From the NCBI RefSeq assembly GCF_029893635.1, contig NZ_JARXYR010000002.1, forward strand, positions 1,463,001-1,527,000: DNA of 64,000 bases, in the 5' to 3' direction. This document shows, one piece after another, positions 60,952 to 64,000 of the stretch. The translations under genes and the position numbers were made by a program. A model generated the notes under the pieces. The model was given only the letters and a program-made list of their open reading frames with translations, did no database searches and was not told where the DNA came from. Positions within the stretch are counted from its first letter, which is position 1. Every line of letters begins with the position of its first letter. This DNA comes from Variovorax sp. TBS-050B (lineage in GTDB: Bacteria > Pseudomonadota > Gammaproteobacteria > Burkholderiales > Burkholderiaceae_C).

Positions 60952-62946
60952 ATGCCCGCCCCCAACATTCCCCAGATCCGCCTCTACCAGGACTGGCTGC
61001 GCGACAACCGCGGCCTGTCGTTCGACAGCTACGACGCGCTCTGGCGCTGGTCCGTCACCGAGCTCGATGCGTTCTGGCAGAGCATCTGGGACTACATGGG
61101 CATGCGCTCGCCCACGCCGCACACCGCGGTGCTGGCCGAGGCGCGCATGCCGGGCGCGAAGTGGTTCCCGGGCGCGCAGGTCAACTACGTGCGCGAGGTG
61201 CTGCGCCATGCCGAGGCCGCGCATGCGGCGGGCATGCCGGCGATCGTGAGCGACGACGAGCTCGGCCGGGTGCGCGAGATGTCGTGGCCCGAGCTGCGCC
61301 GCCAGGTCGCTTCGGTGGCGCTCGAGCTGCGGGCGCTCGGCGTGCAGCGCGGCGACCGCGTGGCCGCCTACATGCCCAACGTGCCCGAGACCATGGTGGC
61401 CTTCCTCGCCTGTTCCAGCATCGGCGCGGTGTGGAGCGTGTGCGCGCCCGACATGGGCACGGCCGCGGTGGTCGACCGCTTCCGCCAGATCGAGCCGAAG
61501 CTGCTGATCGCCGCGGACGGCGTGCACTACGGCGGCAAGCCGATCGACCGCAGCGCGGTGGTGCAGGGGCTGCGCGATGCGCTGCCGAGCGTGCAGAAGC
61601 TGCTGCTGCTGCGCACGCCGCATGCGGCGCGCAGGCTCGATGCCGAGGCCGACTGGCTCGGGGCCATCGCGCGCGACGACGCCGCGGTCGCGGCCTTCGA
61701 ACCCGAATGGCTGCCCTTCGACCATCCGATCTGGATCGTCTATTCGAGCGGCACCACCGGCCTGCCCAAGCCCATCGTGCACGGGCAGGGCGGCATCATC
61801 CTCACGATGTACGCCTGCGGGCTGCACAACGACGTCGGCGCGAGCTACGGCGCCAACAACTTCGGCGAGCGCTTCCACTGGTACAGCTCCACCGGCTGGG
61901 TCATGTGGAACTGCCAGATGGCGGGCCTGGCCTTCGGCGCGACCATCGTCATCTACGACGGCCATCCCGCGGGCAGCAAGGAGAAGCCCGACTGGGCCGT
62001 GCTCTGGCGCTTCGCCGCGAAGCACCGCATCACCTTCTTCGGCGCGGGCGCGGCCTACTTCACCAACTGCATGAAGGCCGGCGTGGTGGCTGCCGACTGC
62101 GGCGATCTCTCGCGCGTGCGCGCGCTCGGCAGCACCGGCTCGCCGCTCTCGGAGGAGGTGCAGCGCTGGGGCTCGCAGCAGATCCTCGATGCGGGCGCGC
62201 CGGAGGTCTGGTGGTGCAACATCTCGGGCGGCACCGACTTCTGCGGCGCCTTCATCGGCGGCAACCGCGAGCTGCCCGAAGTGCCCGGCCAGATGCAGTG
62301 CCGCGAACTCGGCCACGCGGTCGAAGCCTGGAACGAGGCGGGCGAGTCCGTCATCGGCGAGGTCGGCGAGCTGGTCTGCACGCAGCCCATTCCCTCGATG
62401 CCGCTCTGCTTCTGGGGCGACGAAGGCAACGCACGCTACCTGTCGAGCTACTTCGATACCTATCCCGGCGTGTGGCGCCACGGCGACTGGATCCGGATCG
62501 GCGCGGATGGCGGCTGCGTCATCTACGGCCGCAGCGACGCCACCATCAACCGCCAGGGCCTGCGCATGGGCACGAGCGAGATCTACAGCGCCGTCGAGGC
62601 GCTGCCCGAAGTGCTCGATGCGATGGTGGTCGACCTCGAATACCTCGGCCGCGAGAGCTACATGCCGCTCTTCGTCGTGCTGCGCCCCGGCGTGACGCTC
62701 GACGCCGCGATGCGCGCGAAGATCGACGGCGCGATCAAGACCTCGCTCTCGCCGCGCTTCTTGCCCAACGACGTGTTCCAGGTCGCCGAGATACCGCGCA
62801 CGCTTTCGGGCAAGAAGCAGGAGCTGCCGATCAAGAAGCTGCTGCTCGGCCAGCCGGTCGAGAAGGTGGTGAACCGCGAGGCCATGGCCAACCCGGCTTC
62901 GCTCGACTGGTTCGTGGCCTTCGCGGCGCAGCGCGCGTCCGCCTGA
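60952..62946 (+). CDS. Acetoacetyl-CoA synthetase
   Basis: A 664-residue ANL ligase that activates acetoacetate. It has the acetyl/acetoacetyl-CoA synthetase N-terminal cap (IPQIRLYQDWLRDNRGLSFDSYDALWRWSV), P-loop VYSSGTTGLPKPIVHGQGG (about 263-281), STGWVMWNCQMAGLAFGAT, SGGTDFCGAFIGGN and the catalytic Lys in TLSGKKQELPIKKLL. Acetoacetate would arise from fumarylacetoacetase (in the divergent unit) and BKACE. Length fits AacS. Confidence 0.94.
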   Translation: MPAPNIPQIRLYQDWLRDNRGLSFDSYDALWRWSVTELDAFWQSIWDYMGMRSPTPHTAVLAEARMPGAKWFPGAQVNYVREVLRHAEAAHAAGMPAIVSDDELGRVREMSWPELRRQVASVALELRALGVQRGDRVAAYMPNVPETMVAFLACSSIGAVWSVCAPDMGTAAVVDRFRQIEPKLLIAADGVHYGGKPIDRSAVVQGLRDALPSVQKLLLLRTPHAARRLDAEADWLGAIARDDAAVAAFEPEWLPFDHPIWIVYSSGTTGLPKPIVHGQGGIILTMYACGLHNDVGASYGANNFGERFHWYSSTGWVMWNCQMAGLAFGATIVIYDGHPAGSKEKPDWAVLWRFAAKHRITFFGAGAAYFTNCMKAGVVAADCGDLSRVRALGSTGSPLSEEVQRWGSQQILDAGAPEVWWCNISGGTDFCGAFIGGNRELPEVPGQMQCRELGHAVEAWNEAGESVIGEVGELVCTQPIPSMPLCFWGDEGNARYLSSYFDTYPGVWRHGDWIRIGADGGCVIYGRSDATINRQGLRMGTSEIYSAVEALPEVLDAMVVDLEYLGRESYMPLFVVLRPGVTLDAAMRAKIDGAIKTSLSPRFLPNDVFQVAEIPRTLSGKKQELPIKKLLLGQPVEKVVNREAMANPASLDWFVAFAAQRASA

Positions 62947-62970
62947 GGCCGCGGCGCCGCGTGCGCGCTG

Positions 62971-63684
62971 CTAGCGCGCGTCGTGGAAGATGATGCCGAG
63001 GGTGTGCCGCTGCCCCGAGCGCACGCGGCTCACGCCGTGGCGCATCGTGACGCGGTAGCTGCCGCGCGTGCCCGCCACCGGCCGCTGGTTGACCGCGAAC
63101 ACCACCGCCTCGCCCTGCGCGAGCGCCACCACCTCGGCGCGCGACTGCATGCGCGGGCGCTGCTCGGTCAGCACGAACTCGCCGCCGGCGAAGTCCTCGC
63201 CCGGCCGGCTCAGCAGCACCGTGAGCTGCAGCGGGAAGTGCAGCTCGCCGTACAGGTCCTGGTGCAGGCAGTTGTAGTCGCCTTCGCCGTAGCGCAGCAG
63301 CAGCGGGGTGGGGCGCAGCTGGCCCGCTGCGTGGCAGCGCGCGAGGTAGGTGGCATGGTCCGGCGGATGGTCGGCCGGCTGCCCCATCGCGGCCGCCCAG
63401 GCGTTCGCCAGCGGTGCGAGGCGCGCATAGAGCGCGGCGCGCCAGCCGGCGAGCAGCGGCGGCAGCGGGTTCGCGAAGTACTGGTACTCGCCCTGGCCGA
63501 AGCCGTGGCGCTGCATCACGACGCGGCTGCGGAAGCGGGCGGGCTCGTCGTACATCGCGGCGAGCGCGCGGCATTCGTCGGGCGTGAAGAGCACGCCGGT
63601 GTTGGCCGAGCCGCGGGCGGCAAGGTCGTTCTCGATGCGCGGCCAGTCGAGGGCGGCCACGCTGCGGGCGATGGAAGTCTGCAT
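62971..63684 (-). CDS. Fe(II)/2-oxoglutarate-dependent oxygenase
   Basis: A 237-residue double-stranded beta-helix protein. Iron ligands His and Asp lie in CLHQDLYGELHFPLQLTVLLS (about residues 138-158), and the distal His and the 2-oxoglutarate Arg in YRVTMRHGVSRVRSGQRHTLGIIFHDAR at the C-terminus. It resembles YbiU/AlkB-distant hydroxylases annotated as 2OG-Fe(II) oxygenases. Substrate unknown. Confidence 0.85.
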   Translation of the reverse strand: MQTSIARSVAALDWPRIENDLAARGSANTGVLFTPDECRALAAMYDEPARFRSRVVMQRHGFGQGEYQYFANPLPPLLAGWRAALYARLAPLANAWAAAMGQPADHPPDHATYLARCHAAGQLRPTPLLLRYGEGDYNCLHQDLYGELHFPLQLTVLLSRPGEDFAGGEFVLTEQRPRMQSRAEVVALAQGEAVVFAVNQRPVAGTRGSYRVTMRHGVSRVRSGQRHTLGIIFHDAR

Positions 63685-63763
63685 GGCGCCAGTCTCGCGC
63701 CGCGGCGGCGCGGGCGCTCGCCGTTTCCGGACATCGGTCCGGCGGGCGGGCGCGGTGCGGCGG

Positions 63764-64000
63764 CTAGAGCCAGACGCCGTTGGTCGGCATCTGGATGTTC
63801 GTCGCCGGGTCGCTGCCGGTCACGAGCGCGCCGATCGCCAGGCTCAGCAGCGCGATGAAGATGCTCGCGAAGAACGCGGTCCAGAAGCCCGAGAGCTTGA
63901 AGCCGCGCACCAGCGCGGCCACCAGCATGATCATCAGCGCATTGATCACGAGCAGGAAGAGCCCGAAGGTCAGCAGCGTCAGCGGCAGCGTGAGCACGAT
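63764..64000 (-). CDS. YvlD/phage-holin-IV-family membrane protein (5' end outside window)
   Basis: The C-terminal 78 residues of a small membrane protein, with two hydrophobic segments (LPLTLLTFGLFLLVINALMIMLVAALVRGF and FWTAFFASIFIALLSLAIG). LTLPLTLLTxGLFLLVINAxM is the signature of the YvlD (DUF360) family, which usually has about 110-130 residues, so the start lies beyond the right edge. An in-frame ATG at 63997 is internal. Confidence 0.85.
   Translation of the reverse strand: MVLTLPLTLLTFGLFLLVINALMIMLVAALVRGFKLSGFWTAFFASIFIALLSLAIGALVTGSDPATNIQMPTNGVWL

Overview
The window is GC-rich, densely coding bacterial chromosome that most resembles Comamonadaceae (Burkholderiales), in particular Variovorax-type genomes. 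The evidence is the gene order around mnmG-rsmG-parA-parB, a CysB-type LysR gene, Bug and TctA transporter parts, an aerobic benzoyl-CoA (box) cluster and several families of intergenic palindromes typical of that family. This assignment is inferred from recognised protein families and gene order; no database search was run.

Region by region. 1-640: start of a glutathione S-transferase gene (minus strand), a small DUF1328 membrane protein and a short doubtful ORF, closed by a hairpin. 760-6515: mnmG, rsmG, a LysE exporter, parA, a small alpha/beta hydrolase and parB, with one exact and one near-exact parS site inside mnmG and rsmG; this suggests the origin-proximal segregation locus. 6620-15800: envelope and housekeeping genes (CsgG-like lipoprotein, FAD-linked oxidase, DinB protein, PduO adenosyltransferase, CYTH protein, SGNH esterase, RcnB protein, CysB-like regulator), then a TetR regulator with matched palindromic operators, a 37-residue peptide gene and an alpha/beta hydrolase. 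15840-17780: minCDE. 17900-21130: uracil permease, PaaI-like thioesterase, AsmA-like protein.

21170-25920: class II HMG-CoA reductase with a two-helix protein and a TctA-like permease, divergent from a MocR regulator; this looks like a mevalonate uptake and use locus. 25930-33550: a catabolic island with acyl-CoA ligase, carnitine-dehydrogenase-like enzyme, Bug binding protein and BKACE enzyme, divergent from a Crp/Fnr regulator, followed by a tautomerase, an atypical SDR and a LysR gene. It looks like a pathway for an unidentified beta-hydroxy acid.

33570-49710: the benzoate locus. A nine-gene minus-strand operon encodes a DUF4863 protein, BoxD-like dehydrogenase, benzoate-CoA ligase, a hydrolase and a five-part branched-chain-type ABC importer. 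On the plus strand lie boxR, boxC, boxB, boxA, a 270-bp MITE-like element and a MaoC-family gene. A TGCA-N6-TGCA operator overlaps the boxC promoter, matching BoxR/BzdR control by benzoyl-CoA. Each junction boxC/boxB, boxB/boxA and boxA/maoC carries a different palindromic element.

49770-54390: Gly/Ala-rich secreted protein, lipase-like hydrolase, membrane-bound AraC regulator with a hexanucleotide repeat, and an Rrf2 regulator followed by a frameshifted flavin reductase; then tRNA-Gly(GCC). 54460-60900: an apparent operon for a TetR regulator, an ABC importer with two permeases, a cyclase-family hydrolase and fumarylacetoacetase. 60950-64000: acetoacetyl-CoA synthetase, an Fe(II)/2-oxoglutarate oxygenase and a membrane protein cut by the window end.
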